Shown one piece after another: positions 8,552-17,518 of a stretch of DNA of 64,000 bases. A program made the translations under genes and the position numbers. The DNA comes from Falsirhodobacter sp051195255 (GTDB taxonomy: Bacteria > Pseudomonadota > Alphaproteobacteria > Rhodobacterales > Rhodobacteraceae). A model generated the notes under the pieces. That model did not search any database. It was not told the DNA's origin and worked only from the letters and a program-made list of their open reading frames with translations. The stretch spans positions 62,001 to 126,000 of the forward strand of contig NZ_JBNJLK010000007.1 in assembly GCF_051195255.1 (NCBI RefSeq). The letters are read 5' to 3'. Every line of letters begins with the position of its first letter. The stretch's first letter is position 1.

Positions 8552-9503
8552 CGCCACCGTGGAACGGCGGTTCGACGCCCGCCGCCTGCTGCATTCGCCA
8601 CTGGCCCTGCCGCTGATCGGGCTGATCGTCGTGTCGGTCCTGATGGGCTTCGCCAGCGACAACTTCTTCTCCGTCTCCAACATCTTCAACGTGCTGCGGC
8701 AGGTGTCGATCGTGGCGATCCTTGCGGTGGGGATGACCTTCGTCATCCTGACCGGCGGGATCGACCTGTCGGTCGGCGCGGTCATGGCGCTGGCGGGAAC
8801 GATCGCGGCGGGCCTGATGGTCAACTTCGGCATGCCCGGCTGGGTCGGGCTGCTGGCGGGGCTTGGCGTCGGGGTCGTGTTGGGGGTCTTCAACGGCTTC
8901 ATGGTCGCCTGGGGCCGCATGCCCGCGATCATCGTGACGCTGGCCACCATGGGCATCGCCCGGGGCCTCGGCCTCATCTATTCCGGGGGCTATCCGATCT
9001 CGGGCATTCCGTCCTGGATTTCGTGGTTCGGGGTGGGGCGGATCGGGATCGTGCCGGTGCCGGTCATCGCGATGGTCATCGTCTATGCGGTGGCCTGGGT
9101 CCTGCTGCAGCGCACGGCCTTCGGCCGCCACGTCTATGCGATCGGCGGCAATGAACTCGCAGCGAAGCTGTCGGGCGTGAAGACGCAGCGCGTGAAGCTG
9201 GCGGTCTATGCCATTTCCGGCGTGACGGCCGCCATCGCGGCGCTGATCCTGACGGGCCGCCTGATGTCGGGCCAGCCCAACGCCGGCGTGGGGTTCGAAC
9301 TGGACGCCATCGCGGCAGTGGTTCTGGGCGGCACCGCCATTGCCGGCGGGCGCGGCCTGATCCTTGGCACGCTGATCGGCGCGATCCTTCTGGGCATCCT
9401 GAACAACGGCCTGAACCTGATGGGCATCAACCCGTACATGCAGGACGTGATCAAGGGCCTCATCATCCTTCTGGCCATCTACATCGGGCGCGAGTGGCGC
9501 TGA
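8541..9503 (+). CDS. Sugar ABC transporter permease (CUT2/RbsC family)
   Basis: A 320-residue inner-membrane permease with about ten hydrophobic segments. VILTGGIDLSVGAVMAL and the later LGGTAIAGGRGLILGT block are RbsC hallmarks. It is the only permease of the system, as expected for CUT2 transporters whose permease acts as a homodimer with the double ATPase encoded upstream. The start is inside the end of the ATPase gene and is preceded by GGAGGACC. Confidence 0.93.
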   Translation: MSLDATVERRFDARRLLHSPLALPLIGLIVVSVLMGFASDNFFSVSNIFNVLRQVSIVAILAVGMTFVILTGGIDLSVGAVMALAGTIAAGLMVNFGMPGWVGLLAGLGVGVVLGVFNGFMVAWGRMPAIIVTLATMGIARGLGLIYSGGYPISGIPSWISWFGVGRIGIVPVPVIAMVIVYAVAWVLLQRTAFGRHVYAIGGNELAAKLSGVKTQRVKLAVYAISGVTAAIAALILTGRLMSGQPNAGVGFELDAIAAVVLGGTAIAGGRGLILGTLIGAILLGILNNGLNLMGINPYMQDVIKGLIILLAIYIGREWR

Positions 9504-9521
9504 GTTTCCGGAGAAACGAAC

Positions 9522-10253
9522 ATGTCTGAATCCCTGAACGGCAAGATCGCCGTCATCACCGGCGCCGCCTCGGGCATTGGCCTTGCCACGACGGAGCGTT
9601 TGCTGGAACGCGGCGCCACGGTCGTCATGGTCGACTGGGACAAAAAGGCGCTGGAAGCCATCGTGTCCCGGCTGGGAGACCGGGTCATCCCGCAAGTGAC
9701 GAACCTGCTGGACGCCGACAGCTGCAACGCAATGGTGCCGGACATCCTGTCGAAGGTGGACCACATCGACATCCTGTATTGCAACGCCGGCAGCTATATC
9801 GGCGGCGATCTGGTGGACACGACGCCCGCCGCCATCGACAAGATGCTGAACCTGAACATCAACGCGGTGATGAAGAACGTCCACGCCGCGATCCCCCACA
9901 TGATGGAACGCAAGACGGGCGACATCATCGTCACCTGCTCTATCGCCGGCCACTTCCCGGCGGAATGGGAGCCGGTCTATTCCGCCTCCAAATGGGCGAT
10001 GACCAGCTTCGTTCAGGGGATGCGCCGTCAGATGATCCCGCATGGCGTCCGCGTGGCGCAGGTGTCGCCCGGCCCCGTCGTGTCCGCCCTGCTGGCCGAC
10101 TGGCCCGAGGAGAACCTGCGCAAGGCGAAAGAGTCCGGCAGCCTCATGGACCCCGAGGAAGTGGCCGACGCGGTGGAATACATGCTGACGCGCAAGCGCA
10201 CGGTGACGGTCCGCGACCTGATCGTCATGCCCACCAACTTCGCGCGGATGTAA
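9522..10253 (+). CDS. rbtD: Ribitol 2-dehydrogenase (SDR family)
   Basis: A 243-residue short-chain dehydrogenase oxidising ribitol to D-ribulose with NAD+. The TGAASGIG cofactor motif is at 13-20 and the catalytic S140, Y153 and K157 are present (YSASK). It resembles enterobacterial ribitol dehydrogenase well beyond the core motifs: CNAGSYIGG, WEPVYSASK, GPVVSALLADWP, GSLMDPEEVA and the ending TVRDLIVMP all have direct counterparts. It is followed two bases later by the FGGY kinase that would phosphorylate its product. Confidence 0.85.
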   Translation: MSESLNGKIAVITGAASGIGLATTERLLERGATVVMVDWDKKALEAIVSRLGDRVIPQVTNLLDADSCNAMVPDILSKVDHIDILYCNAGSYIGGDLVDTTPAAIDKMLNLNINAVMKNVHAAIPHMMERKTGDIIVTCSIAGHFPAEWEPVYSASKWAMTSFVQGMRRQMIPHGVRVAQVSPGPVVSALLADWPEENLRKAKESGSLMDPEEVADAVEYMLTRKRTVTVRDLIVMPTNFARM

Positions 10254-10254
10254 G

Positions 10255-11844
10255 ATGTTCATCGGCGTTGATGTCGGAACCGGATCGGCCCGCGCGGGCG
10301 TGTTCGACGCGTCGGGCGCGCTTCTGGCGACGGCCAGGCACGACCTGCAGATGCATGTGGACGGCGCGCATGTCGAACAGTCCAGCGCGCAGGTCTGGGG
10401 GGCCGTCTGCGCCGCCGTTCGCGGGGCGATGGCTGGACTGGATCCGGCGCAGGTGAAGGGCATCGGCTTCGACGCCACCTGTTCGCTTGTGGTGGAGGGA
10501 TTGCCCGTGGGCGACCCCGCCCATCCCGAACGCGACATCATCGTCTGGATGGACCATCGCGCCCTGGATCAGGCCGCGCGCATCAACGCGGGCGATCACG
10601 CGGTGCTGCGCTATGTCGGCGGCCGCATCTCGCCCGAGATGCAGACGCCGAAGCTGTTGTGGCTGAAGGAACACCGGCCGGAGGTTTATGCCAAGGCCGC
10701 GCAGTTCTTCGACCTGACGGACTTCCTGACCTGGAAGGCGTCAGGGGCCACCGACCGGTCGTCCTGCACCGTCACCTGCAAATGGACCTATCTGGCGCAT
10801 GAAGAACGGTGGGACGGCGACTACTTCCGTGCCATCGGTCTGGGGGATCTGGCCGAGGACGGGTTCGCCCGCATCGGCCAAAGCGTGGTCCACCCCGGCA
10901 CCGCCTTGGGCCAAGGCCTGACGGCCGAAGCGGCGGTCGAGATGGGCCTGCCGCACGGCATCGCCGTGGCCGCCGGCCTGATCGACGCGCATGCGGGCGG
11001 GGTGGGGACCGTGGCCGCGGGTGGTGATGCGACGGCCTGCTTGGGCTATGTGTTCGGCACCTCCTCCTGCACCATGACCACGACGAAGGCGCCGACTTTC
11101 GTGCCGGGCGTCTGGGGGCCGTATTTCAGCGCCATGGTTCCCGGGATGTGGCTGAACGAAGGCGGCCAGTCGGCGGCCGGCGCCGCCATCGCGCAACTGG
11201 TGAAGATGCACCCCGCGTCGGCCAAGGCGGAGGAACTTGCCCGTGCTGCCGGGCAGAACCTTCCGCACTGGCTGGCCGACCGTGCTTTGGCACAGGCGGG
11301 CCAAGCGTCGGAGGCCGTGCGTCTGGCCGACAACCTGCATGTCGTGCCGGAATTCCTTGGCAACCGTGCGCCCTTCGCTGATCCCCACGCCCGGGCCGTC
11401 ATTTCCGGCCTGGGGATGGATCAGGGGGTGGACGCGCTTGTCGCCCTTTACGTCGCGGGGATCTGCGGCCTTGGCTATGGCCTGCGCCAGATCATCGAGA
11501 CGCAGGCGGACCACGCTGCGCCCGTGGCCACCATCGCGGTGTCGGGCGGGGCGGGGGCGCATCCCTTGACGCGCCAGATCCTCGCCGACACCACCGGCCT
11601 TCCGGTGGAGGTCACGGCCTGCCCCGAGCCTGTCCTCTTGGGCTCGGCCATGCTGGGGGCGGTGGCGGCCGGGGCGTTCCCCGATCTTCAGGCCGCCATG
11701 CCCGCCATGTCCCGCGTCGAGACCCGCTGCACCCCCGCCGGGGGCACGAACGGCCGCGTGCATGACGCCCGTTACCGCGCCTTCCTGACCCTTCAGGCCA
11801 CCGCCCGCGATCTTCGCCTTGCCGCCGAAGCGGCGGCCACATGA
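10255..11844 (+). CDS. FGGY-family carbohydrate kinase, D-ribulokinase type
   Basis: A 529-residue kinase with the two actin-like FGGY domains: GVDVGTGSARAGVFD at the N-terminal phosphate loop, DATCSLVV and IVWMDHRA in the sugar-binding domain, and VSGGAGAHPLTRQILAD in the C-terminal ATP domain. Length and these blocks fit D-ribulokinases rather than glycerol or xylulose kinases. It would convert D-ribulose from ribitol oxidation to D-ribulose 5-phosphate. The stop overlaps an upstream in-frame ATG of the next gene by ATGA. Activity on other pentuloses is possible. Confidence 0.83.
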   Translation: MFIGVDVGTGSARAGVFDASGALLATARHDLQMHVDGAHVEQSSAQVWGAVCAAVRGAMAGLDPAQVKGIGFDATCSLVVEGLPVGDPAHPERDIIVWMDHRALDQAARINAGDHAVLRYVGGRISPEMQTPKLLWLKEHRPEVYAKAAQFFDLTDFLTWKASGATDRSSCTVTCKWTYLAHEERWDGDYFRAIGLGDLAEDGFARIGQSVVHPGTALGQGLTAEAAVEMGLPHGIAVAAGLIDAHAGGVGTVAAGGDATACLGYVFGTSSCTMTTTKAPTFVPGVWGPYFSAMVPGMWLNEGGQSAAGAAIAQLVKMHPASAKAEELARAAGQNLPHWLADRALAQAGQASEAVRLADNLHVVPEFLGNRAPFADPHARAVISGLGMDQGVDALVALYVAGICGLGYGLRQIIETQADHAAPVATIAVSGGAGAHPLTRQILADTTGLPVEVTACPEPVLLGSAMLGAVAAGAFPDLQAAMPAMSRVETRCTPAGGTNGRVHDARYRAFLTLQATARDLRLAAEAAAT

Positions 11845-11864
11845 ACCCCAATCCGGAGAGCAAC

Positions 11865-12590
11865 ATGCAATTTTCAGGCAAACGCGTCATCGTGACCGGC
11901 GCCGGCAAGGGCATCGGCCGCGCCTGCGCCATTGTCATGGCCGCGCGCGGGGCCGAGGTGATCGCCCTGTCGCGCACCCAGTCCGACCTCGACAGCCTTG
12001 AGGACCAGATCGGCAGCCGGTCCATTCGCGTCGACATGCAGGACGTGGCCGCCACCCGCGCCGCCATGGCCGAGGCCGGGACCGCCGACTTTTTGATCAA
12101 CAGCGCCGGCATCAACGTGCTGGAACACAGCCTCGACATGACCGAGGCGGGATACGAGGCGGTGCTGGGCGTCAACCTGCGCGCAGCCCTGATCACCTGC
12201 CAGGAGTTCGGGCGCATGCGCGTCAAGGCGGGTGGCGGCGGTGCGATCGTCAACATCACCTCCATCGCGGGACATCGCGGCTTTGGCGAGCATCTGTGCT
12301 ACGCCGCGTCCAAGGCGGGGCTTGAAGGCGCAAGCCGCGTGCTGGCCAAGGAGTTCGGCGCCCACGGCATCCGCGTGAACTGCGTGGCCCCCACGATCAC
12401 GCTGACCGAACTCGCCGCCGAAGCATGGAGCGATCCGGTCAAGTCGGGGCCGATGATGGTGCGCCACCCCCTGAACCGCTTTGCCGAGGCCGAGGAGGTC
12501 GCCGCCAGCATCGCGATGCTGCTGTCGGACGACGCGCAGATGCTGACGGGTGCGGTGCTGCCCATCGACGGCGGCTTCCTCGCCGTCTGA
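11865..12590 (+). CDS. SDR oxidoreductase, L-xylulose reductase (DCXR)-like
   Basis: A 241-residue short-chain dehydrogenase. TGAGKGIGR at 11-19, S133, Y146 and K150 form the cofactor and catalytic set. It follows mammalian dicarbonyl/L-xylulose reductase closely at diagnostic places: SRTQSDLDSL after the second strand (S-R favours NADPH), APTITLTELAAEAWSDP and PLNRFAEAEEV. The start at 11865 has GGAGAG five bases upstream and gives the family N-terminus; ATG at 11841 would add eight residues. In this operon it would interconvert L-xylulose and xylitol, linking to the first dehydrogenase, but substrate is inferred. Confidence 0.8.
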   Translation: MQFSGKRVIVTGAGKGIGRACAIVMAARGAEVIALSRTQSDLDSLEDQIGSRSIRVDMQDVAATRAAMAEAGTADFLINSAGINVLEHSLDMTEAGYEAVLGVNLRAALITCQEFGRMRVKAGGGGAIVNITSIAGHRGFGEHLCYAASKAGLEGASRVLAKEFGAHGIRVNCVAPTITLTELAAEAWSDPVKSGPMMVRHPLNRFAEAEEVAASIAMLLSDDAQMLTGAVLPIDGGFLAV

Positions 12591-12596
12591 AAGGTG

Positions 12597-13625
12597 TTAC
12601 CGCGCGCCCCATGTGTCCGACAGGCGATAGCCTTCGGGCCATGGATCCGCCGGGTCCAGCATGTGCTGATGCATCCCCGTGATCCAGGCGCGGCCCGAAA
12701 TCTCGGGCAGGATCGCGGGGCGGCCACCGACCGTCGTTTCGCCCAGAATGCGGCCCGTGAAGGTCGATCCGATCAGGGACACGGCCGTCAGGCTGTCCGT
12801 CTGGTCCATCTGCCCGCGCGCGTGCAGCACGGCCATCCGCGCCGACAGGGCCGTTCCGGTGGGCGAGCGGTCGATCTTTCCCGGCTGGATCGCCACGGCG
12901 GCCTTGGTCCGCAGGCCATGCTCCGTCCGCTCCACCTCTCCGGCGAACAGGCAGAAGGAGAAATGGCGCCAGTCGCAGTTGTCCGGATGATGAAAGCGCA
13001 GCGCAGCGTTGGCGGCGTTGGTGATCCGCACGCCCAGCGTGGCAAGGGCATGCGCGTTGTCGGTCGTCAGATCGATCCCCAAGGCGGCCGCGTCGACGAT
13101 CACGAAGCTGTCGCCGCCATAGGCGGTGTCGACCGTCAGCGTGCCAAGCCCCTCCACCTCCAGCCGCGTGTCCAGCGTGGCGGCAAAGCTGGGCAGGTTT
13201 TGCACGAAGATCCGCTCCGCCTTGCCGTTCCGGCATTCCGCGCGCACCCGGACCAGCCCGCCCGGTGCTTCCAGAACGATCTCCGTCACCGGTTCCTGCA
13301 TCGGCAGGATGCCACTGTCCAGAAGCACCGTCGCCACGCAGATGGAGTTGGAGCCGGACATCGGCGGCGTGTCCTCCGGCTCCATGATGATGAAGGCGGC
13401 GTCGGCGTCGGGATTCTTTGGCGGAACCAGCAGGTTGACGTGGCGGAAGACGCCACCCCGCGGTTCGTTCAGCACGAAGTTGCGCAGGGTCTGGTCCTTC
13501 GCGATCCAGCGGCTCTGCTCCCACAGGGTGTCGCCGGGGGGCGGGGCCACCCCGCCGATGATGACATCGCCCACCTCCCCCTCGGCATGGGAGGAGATGA
13601 CGTGGATGGTCTTGCGGCTGCGCAT
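12597..13625 (-). CDS. Proline-racemase-family protein with Ser/Thr catalytic pair (probable hydroxyproline dehydratase or unknown activity)
   Basis: A 342-residue member of the proline racemase/4-hydroxyproline epimerase/trans-3-hydroxyproline dehydratase superfamily. Both positions that carry catalytic cysteines in racemases are changed: S90 in MSGSNSI (canonical MCGHGTI) and T256 in DRSPTGTALSARMA (canonical SPCGTG). The remaining fold blocks (AYGGDSFVI, GRILGETTVGGRPAILPEI) are intact. Two-thiol racemisation is therefore not expected; trans-3-hydroxyproline dehydratases, which have Thr at the second site, are the nearest known precedent. It is the last gene of the hydroxyproline operon, ten bases after aconitase X, and may act on a 3-hydroxyproline isomer. 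Confidence 0.8.
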   Translation of the reverse strand: MRSRKTIHVISSHAEGEVGDVIIGGVAPPPGDTLWEQSRWIAKDQTLRNFVLNEPRGGVFRHVNLLVPPKNPDADAAFIIMEPEDTPPMSGSNSICVATVLLDSGILPMQEPVTEIVLEAPGGLVRVRAECRNGKAERIFVQNLPSFAATLDTRLEVEGLGTLTVDTAYGGDSFVIVDAAALGIDLTTDNAHALATLGVRITNAANAALRFHHPDNCDWRHFSFCLFAGEVERTEHGLRTKAAVAIQPGKIDRSPTGTALSARMAVLHARGQMDQTDSLTAVSLIGSTFTGRILGETTVGGRPAILPEISGRAWITGMHQHMLDPADPWPEGYRLSDTWGAR

Positions 13626-13634
13626 GTCGGATCC

Positions 13635-15296
13635 TTATCGAAGCCAGGCGGGAAGATGGTCCGGCGCACGCCCGGACACCGCCGCGGCCACGCAATCGGC
13701 CAGACTGCCGAAGCGCACCGCGCGGCCGGACAGGCCGGGGGCGTAGTGGGCATATTTGCCGGAATTCGTCATCAGCGTGCGGGCATGGGGCGGGAAGACC
13801 GGCTCCGAGATGGAACACCAGCAGAGGTCGGGCACCACCTGCGCGCCGGACGCCTCCAGCACCGCAAGGGTCCCGTTCGCCTTGGCCGCCGCGATCGTGT
13901 CATGGCCGCAGGTGATGATGGTCGCCACTTGCGTTTTCCGCCCGGCGACCAGCGCCGCCAGCGCCTGACATTCGTTCAGAGAAAAGTGCGGACTGCCCAA
14001 GGCCACAAGGTCGATGTGAGAGGGGGCGGCGTTGAACTGACGCCAGGCAGCGGCCAGATCCTCGCGGGTGATGGTGGCGATGTCGGCGTTGGGATCGACC
14101 TGATCCGCCTCGGGCGTGACGCCTTCGATGTGCAGCATCGGCGCGGCCGAGGTGGTTCCGAAAGCCGCGCACAGCGCCTTCAGCGCGTCCGCGTCCGGCG
14201 AAACAGTGATGCCCGTCAGCAGCGGAATGCGATCCGGCGCCCGCAGGCCCGCCACATAGCCGATCAGGGGCCAGACGGCGTCATCCGCACCCGGCGGCAC
14301 ATCCACCTTCAGGATGCGGCGCGCGACCCGTTCTTCCGACAGATACACGCCGGACAAGGGGGCACGCCCCGTCAGCGCGATCATCAGGTCCAGAAAGTCC
14401 GGATGTTTCACCGTCCGCGCCCCCAGGACCGAGTTCGCGTAGATGACGGCGTTGGATTCGGCCCAGGCCACCGCCTCCCCCTGTGCAGGTACGGTGGGAA
14501 GCTGGTAGGGCGCGCAGGTGAAGCTGGGCCGCGCCCCCATCTGCACATAGGCGTCGGCCAAGCGGCTGGCGGGGCCGCCGAATTGCGGTGGCACCCCCTG
14601 CGCCTGCCAGTTCTGCCGGTCGACCGAGATCGCGTTCATCGTCGTCGGCACGCAAACCCGCGCCCCCATTTCCGCCATGGCCTCGGCGAACAGCAGGTTG
14701 GCGGGGCTGGCATAGATGCAACCGTCGATATGGGCCTGCGTCACGTCGATCAGCGCCGTTGCGCCCTGCTGGGCGGCCATGGTGCAGATCACCTCCATCG
14801 CCAGCTTCTGCGCGGGCGGGCCCTGCAGCATCGCGTGATCCTGCGCCGTCAGTTGCATCGCGGACATGGGCGGAGGCGAAAGGGGAAGATGCAGCCCGTC
14901 CGCCTGAAGATGCGTGTCGCGGATGGTGGCATGGGCGGTGCGGGACAGGGCGTCGAACTCCGCCGCGTCCAGTCGCAGGACGGGAAGGGCGCGGCCGAAC
15001 ATCCGGCCGGCGATCAGCGCGCCAAGGGTCAGGATATCCTCGGCCCCGCGAAAGACCAGTGCGGCCGGTCCCCGTCCATTCAGCGCCAGTTCCAGCAGCA
15101 CCCCGCTTCCGGTGCAGGAGCCGCGGCTGGTCGGCATCATCAGGATCGTGCCGGTCAGGCAGCGTCCCGTCAGCGGATGATGCGCATCGATGACGATGCC
15201 CGTGGCCGGATCGACGCCGCCCCAGAAGCTTAGCCCCTCGGTCGCGTGGACCACGGGGCCTTCGGCCTGACCGGCGACGACGATCCGGGCGGTCAT
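13635..15296 (-). CDS. Aconitase X (AcnX), fused type; probable cis-3-hydroxy-L-proline dehydratase
   Basis: A 553-residue AcnX protein in which the small swivelling domain (residues ~1-135, with the conserved TSRGSCTGSGVLLE loop at 56-70) is joined to the large aconitase-like catalytic domain (~145-550). Bacterial fused AcnX enzymes dehydrate cis-3-hydroxy-L-proline to pyrroline-2-carboxylate. Cysteines in the large domain (ICTMAAQQGA, GCIYA, ITCGHD, DLCWCS) are candidates for iron-sulfur ligands. The start at 15296 overlaps the epimerase stop by ATGA, and a pyrroline-2-carboxylate reductase lies on the other side of the operon, matching this role. Confidence 0.88.
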   Translation of the reverse strand: MTARIVVAGQAEGPVVHATEGLSFWGGVDPATGIVIDAHHPLTGRCLTGTILMMPTSRGSCTGSGVLLELALNGRGPAALVFRGAEDILTLGALIAGRMFGRALPVLRLDAAEFDALSRTAHATIRDTHLQADGLHLPLSPPPMSAMQLTAQDHAMLQGPPAQKLAMEVICTMAAQQGATALIDVTQAHIDGCIYASPANLLFAEAMAEMGARVCVPTTMNAISVDRQNWQAQGVPPQFGGPASRLADAYVQMGARPSFTCAPYQLPTVPAQGEAVAWAESNAVIYANSVLGARTVKHPDFLDLMIALTGRAPLSGVYLSEERVARRILKVDVPPGADDAVWPLIGYVAGLRAPDRIPLLTGITVSPDADALKALCAAFGTTSAAPMLHIEGVTPEADQVDPNADIATITREDLAAAWRQFNAAPSHIDLVALGSPHFSLNECQALAALVAGRKTQVATIITCGHDTIAAAKANGTLAVLEASGAQVVPDLCWCSISEPVFPPHARTLMTNSGKYAHYAPGLSGRAVRFGSLADCVAAAVSGRAPDHLPAWLR

Positions 15297-16294
15297 TTGA
15301 CGACGAAGCCGTGCGCGAAGGGATCGCGGTCGTCGATGAAGATGGTGTTGTAGCCCGTCATCCGCGCCCATCCGGCGATGGAGGGGATGATTGCCGGCTT
15401 GCCCCCTACCGTCGTTTCCGCTTCCACCCGGCCCTTGAACAGGCTGCCTATGATGGATTCGTGCACGAATTCGTCCCCCGCCTTCAGCTTGCCCTTCGCC
15501 GCCAGCTGCGCCATCCGGGCCGAGGTTCCGGTGCCGCAGGGGGACCGGTCGATGGCCTTTTCGCCATAGAAGACGGCATTGCGGGCATGGGCCCCTTCAA
15601 CCGTCGGCGCACCGGTCCACTGGATGTGGGACAGGCCCCGGATCTCCGGATGCTCGGGGTGCACGAAGTCGTATTTGGCGTTTAGGGCGGCGCGCAGCTT
15701 GGGGGACCAGCCGACCAGCTCGCCCGCCGTGTGGTCGGCCATGTCGCGGAAAACCTTCTGCGGCTCCACGATGGCATAGAAGTTGCCGCCATAGGCCACG
15801 TCGACCACGACCTCGCCCAGCCCCTCGACCTCGGCCGTCAGCCCTTCGGCGTGCAGGAAGCCGGGGACGTTGGTCAGGCGCACTTCCTCAACAAACCGGC
15901 CCTCCTGCCGATAGGTGATGTCGACCTTGCCCGCCGGCGCGTCGATGGAGAGCTGGCCGGGCACCCGTGGCGTGATCAGGCCGTTTTCGATCGCCATGGT
16001 GATCGTGCCGATGGTGCCGTGCCCGCACATGGGCAAGCAGCCGGAGGTTTCGATGAACAGCACGGCCACATCGCAATCCGGCCGCGTCGGCGGATACAGG
16101 ATAGAGCCGGACATCATGTCATGGCCCCGCGGTTCGAACATCAGGCCGGTGCGGATCCAGTCGAACTCCCGCAGGAAATGGGCGCGCTTTTCCAGCATGT
16201 TCGCGCCGGTCAGCAGCGGCCCGCCGCCCGAGACGAGCCGGACGGGGTTGCCGCAGGTGTGCCCGTCGATGCAGGAAAACGTGTGCGAGGCCAT
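15293..16294 (-). CDS. 4-hydroxyproline 2-epimerase
   Basis: A 333-residue proline-racemase-family enzyme with both catalytic cysteines: C90 in MCGHGTIG and C253 in DRSPCGTGTSARMA. It would epimerise trans-4-hydroxy-L-proline to cis-4-hydroxy-D-proline. The start at 16294 follows AAAGG and gives MASHTFSCIDGHTCGNP, the family beginning; a longer start at 16324 would overlap the upstream flavoenzyme. It sits next to the oxidase that would use its product, which supports 4-hydroxyproline rather than proline as substrate. Confidence 0.9.
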   Translation of the reverse strand: MASHTFSCIDGHTCGNPVRLVSGGGPLLTGANMLEKRAHFLREFDWIRTGLMFEPRGHDMMSGSILYPPTRPDCDVAVLFIETSGCLPMCGHGTIGTITMAIENGLITPRVPGQLSIDAPAGKVDITYRQEGRFVEEVRLTNVPGFLHAEGLTAEVEGLGEVVVDVAYGGNFYAIVEPQKVFRDMADHTAGELVGWSPKLRAALNAKYDFVHPEHPEIRGLSHIQWTGAPTVEGAHARNAVFYGEKAIDRSPCGTGTSARMAQLAAKGKLKAGDEFVHESIIGSLFKGRVEAETTVGGKPAIIPSIAGWARMTGYNTIFIDDRDPFAHGFVVK

Positions 16295-16295
16295 G

Positions 16296-17516
16296 TCAGA
16301 ACCTTTGGGGAGAGAAGGGTGCAAGATCGATGGCGGGGGTGGACCCCGTCACGAGGTCGGCGACCAGACGTGCGGTGCCGGCCGACTGGGTCAGGCCCAG
16401 ATGGCCGTGGCCGAAGGCGTGGATGACCCGCGGCGTCGCGCGGGAACGGCCGATCGCCGGAAGGCTGTCGGGCAGCGACGGGCGGAAGCCCATCCATTGC
16501 GTGCCGCCTTCCGTCTTCAGCCCCGGCAGGAACGCCGCGGCCTTGTCCAGCATCGCCTTCGACCGCTGGAAGTTCGGCGGGCGCGACAGGCCCCCAAGCT
16601 CCACCGCGCCGCCGACCCGGATGCCGGTGGACAGGTTGGTGACCACGAAGCCATGGCCCCCGAACGTCACCTGCATCCGAAGATCGAATGCGCCCGGCGG
16701 AAGGGTCGTGTTGTAGCCGCGTTCCGTTTCCAACGGGATGGTGTCGCCGACCTGCGCGGCCAACCGGTGCGAGAAGGCGCCCGCCGCGATGACCACGCGA
16801 TCCGCTTGCCGGCCTTCCACCTCCACACCGCTCTCGGTCGGGCGCAGGGTCGATACGTTGGAACGTTCGATCCTGCCGCCCTCCGCGCGGAAGCGTTCCG
16901 CCAGCGCCAGCACATACAGCTTCGGATCATCGATGGAATGCCAGCCTGGCGTGAAGGTGCCGTGGGTGAAACGCGGGGACAGGCCGGGCTGAAGCTCCGC
17001 CATCTCCTCGGCGCTCATGTGGTGGAAGTCGATGCCATGCGCTTCGCGGGCGTCCCAGCCCGGCTTCGAGTCGTCGAATTCGCGCTGCGATTCATAGACT
17101 TGCAGATTGCCATTACGGCGCAGCATGAACAAGGTGCCGGAGGCGGACAGGAACGGCTCCAGTTCTGCCTTGGACAAGTCCATCAACGCCGTCTGCGCCG
17201 AGGTGGAGGCGGCCACCTGCGACGGGGAGCAGGCGCGCCAGAAGCGGTACATCCACGGGGCGATCTTCAACGCGTAAGCCGGCGGAACCGTCAGGGGCCC
17301 CAGCGGATCCAGCAGCCATTTCGGCGCCTTCTTCAACAGGCCAGGCGATGCGAGGGGCAGGATGTCTGTGAAGGCGAATGCCCCCGCGTTCCCGGCCGAA
17401 GCACCCGCCGCCGGACCTTCACGGTCCAGAACCGTGACGTCGAAGCCGCGCGCCTGAAGCGCCAGGGCCGAAGATAGCCCGACCACGCCGGCCCCGATGA
17501 CAATGATGTTCGACAT
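16296..17516 (-). CDS. FAD-dependent D-amino acid dehydrogenase, probable D-hydroxyproline dehydrogenase
   Basis: A 406-residue DAO/DadA-type flavoprotein. The dinucleotide motif IVIGAGVVGLSSALALQ starts at residue 5 and the strand end VTVLDRE follows; GFRPSLPDSLPAIG and FGHGHLGLTQSAGTA near the C-terminus are DadA signatures. It would oxidise cis-4-hydroxy-D-proline to pyrroline-4-hydroxy-2-carboxylate, passing electrons to the respiratory chain. ATG at 17516 is preferred over a TTG six bases upstream. It lies between the transporter ATPase and the epimerase with almost no spacing. Confidence 0.87.
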   Translation of the reverse strand: MSNIIVIGAGVVGLSSALALQARGFDVTVLDREGPAAGASAGNAGAFAFTDILPLASPGLLKKAPKWLLDPLGPLTVPPAYALKIAPWMYRFWRACSPSQVAASTSAQTALMDLSKAELEPFLSASGTLFMLRRNGNLQVYESQREFDDSKPGWDAREAHGIDFHHMSAEEMAELQPGLSPRFTHGTFTPGWHSIDDPKLYVLALAERFRAEGGRIERSNVSTLRPTESGVEVEGRQADRVVIAAGAFSHRLAAQVGDTIPLETERGYNTTLPPGAFDLRMQVTFGGHGFVVTNLSTGIRVGGAVELGGLSRPPNFQRSKAMLDKAAAFLPGLKTEGGTQWMGFRPSLPDSLPAIGRSRATPRVIHAFGHGHLGLTQSAGTARLVADLVTGSTPAIDLAPFSPQRF

Positions 17517-17518
17517 GA

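Noticed and set aside
12594..15233. A long open frame on the plus strand across the hydroxyproline genes
   Set aside because: It is an antisense shadow of AcnX and the proline-racemase homologue, rich in Arg, His and Gly with no recognisable domain. The minus-strand genes have clear families and ribosome sites.
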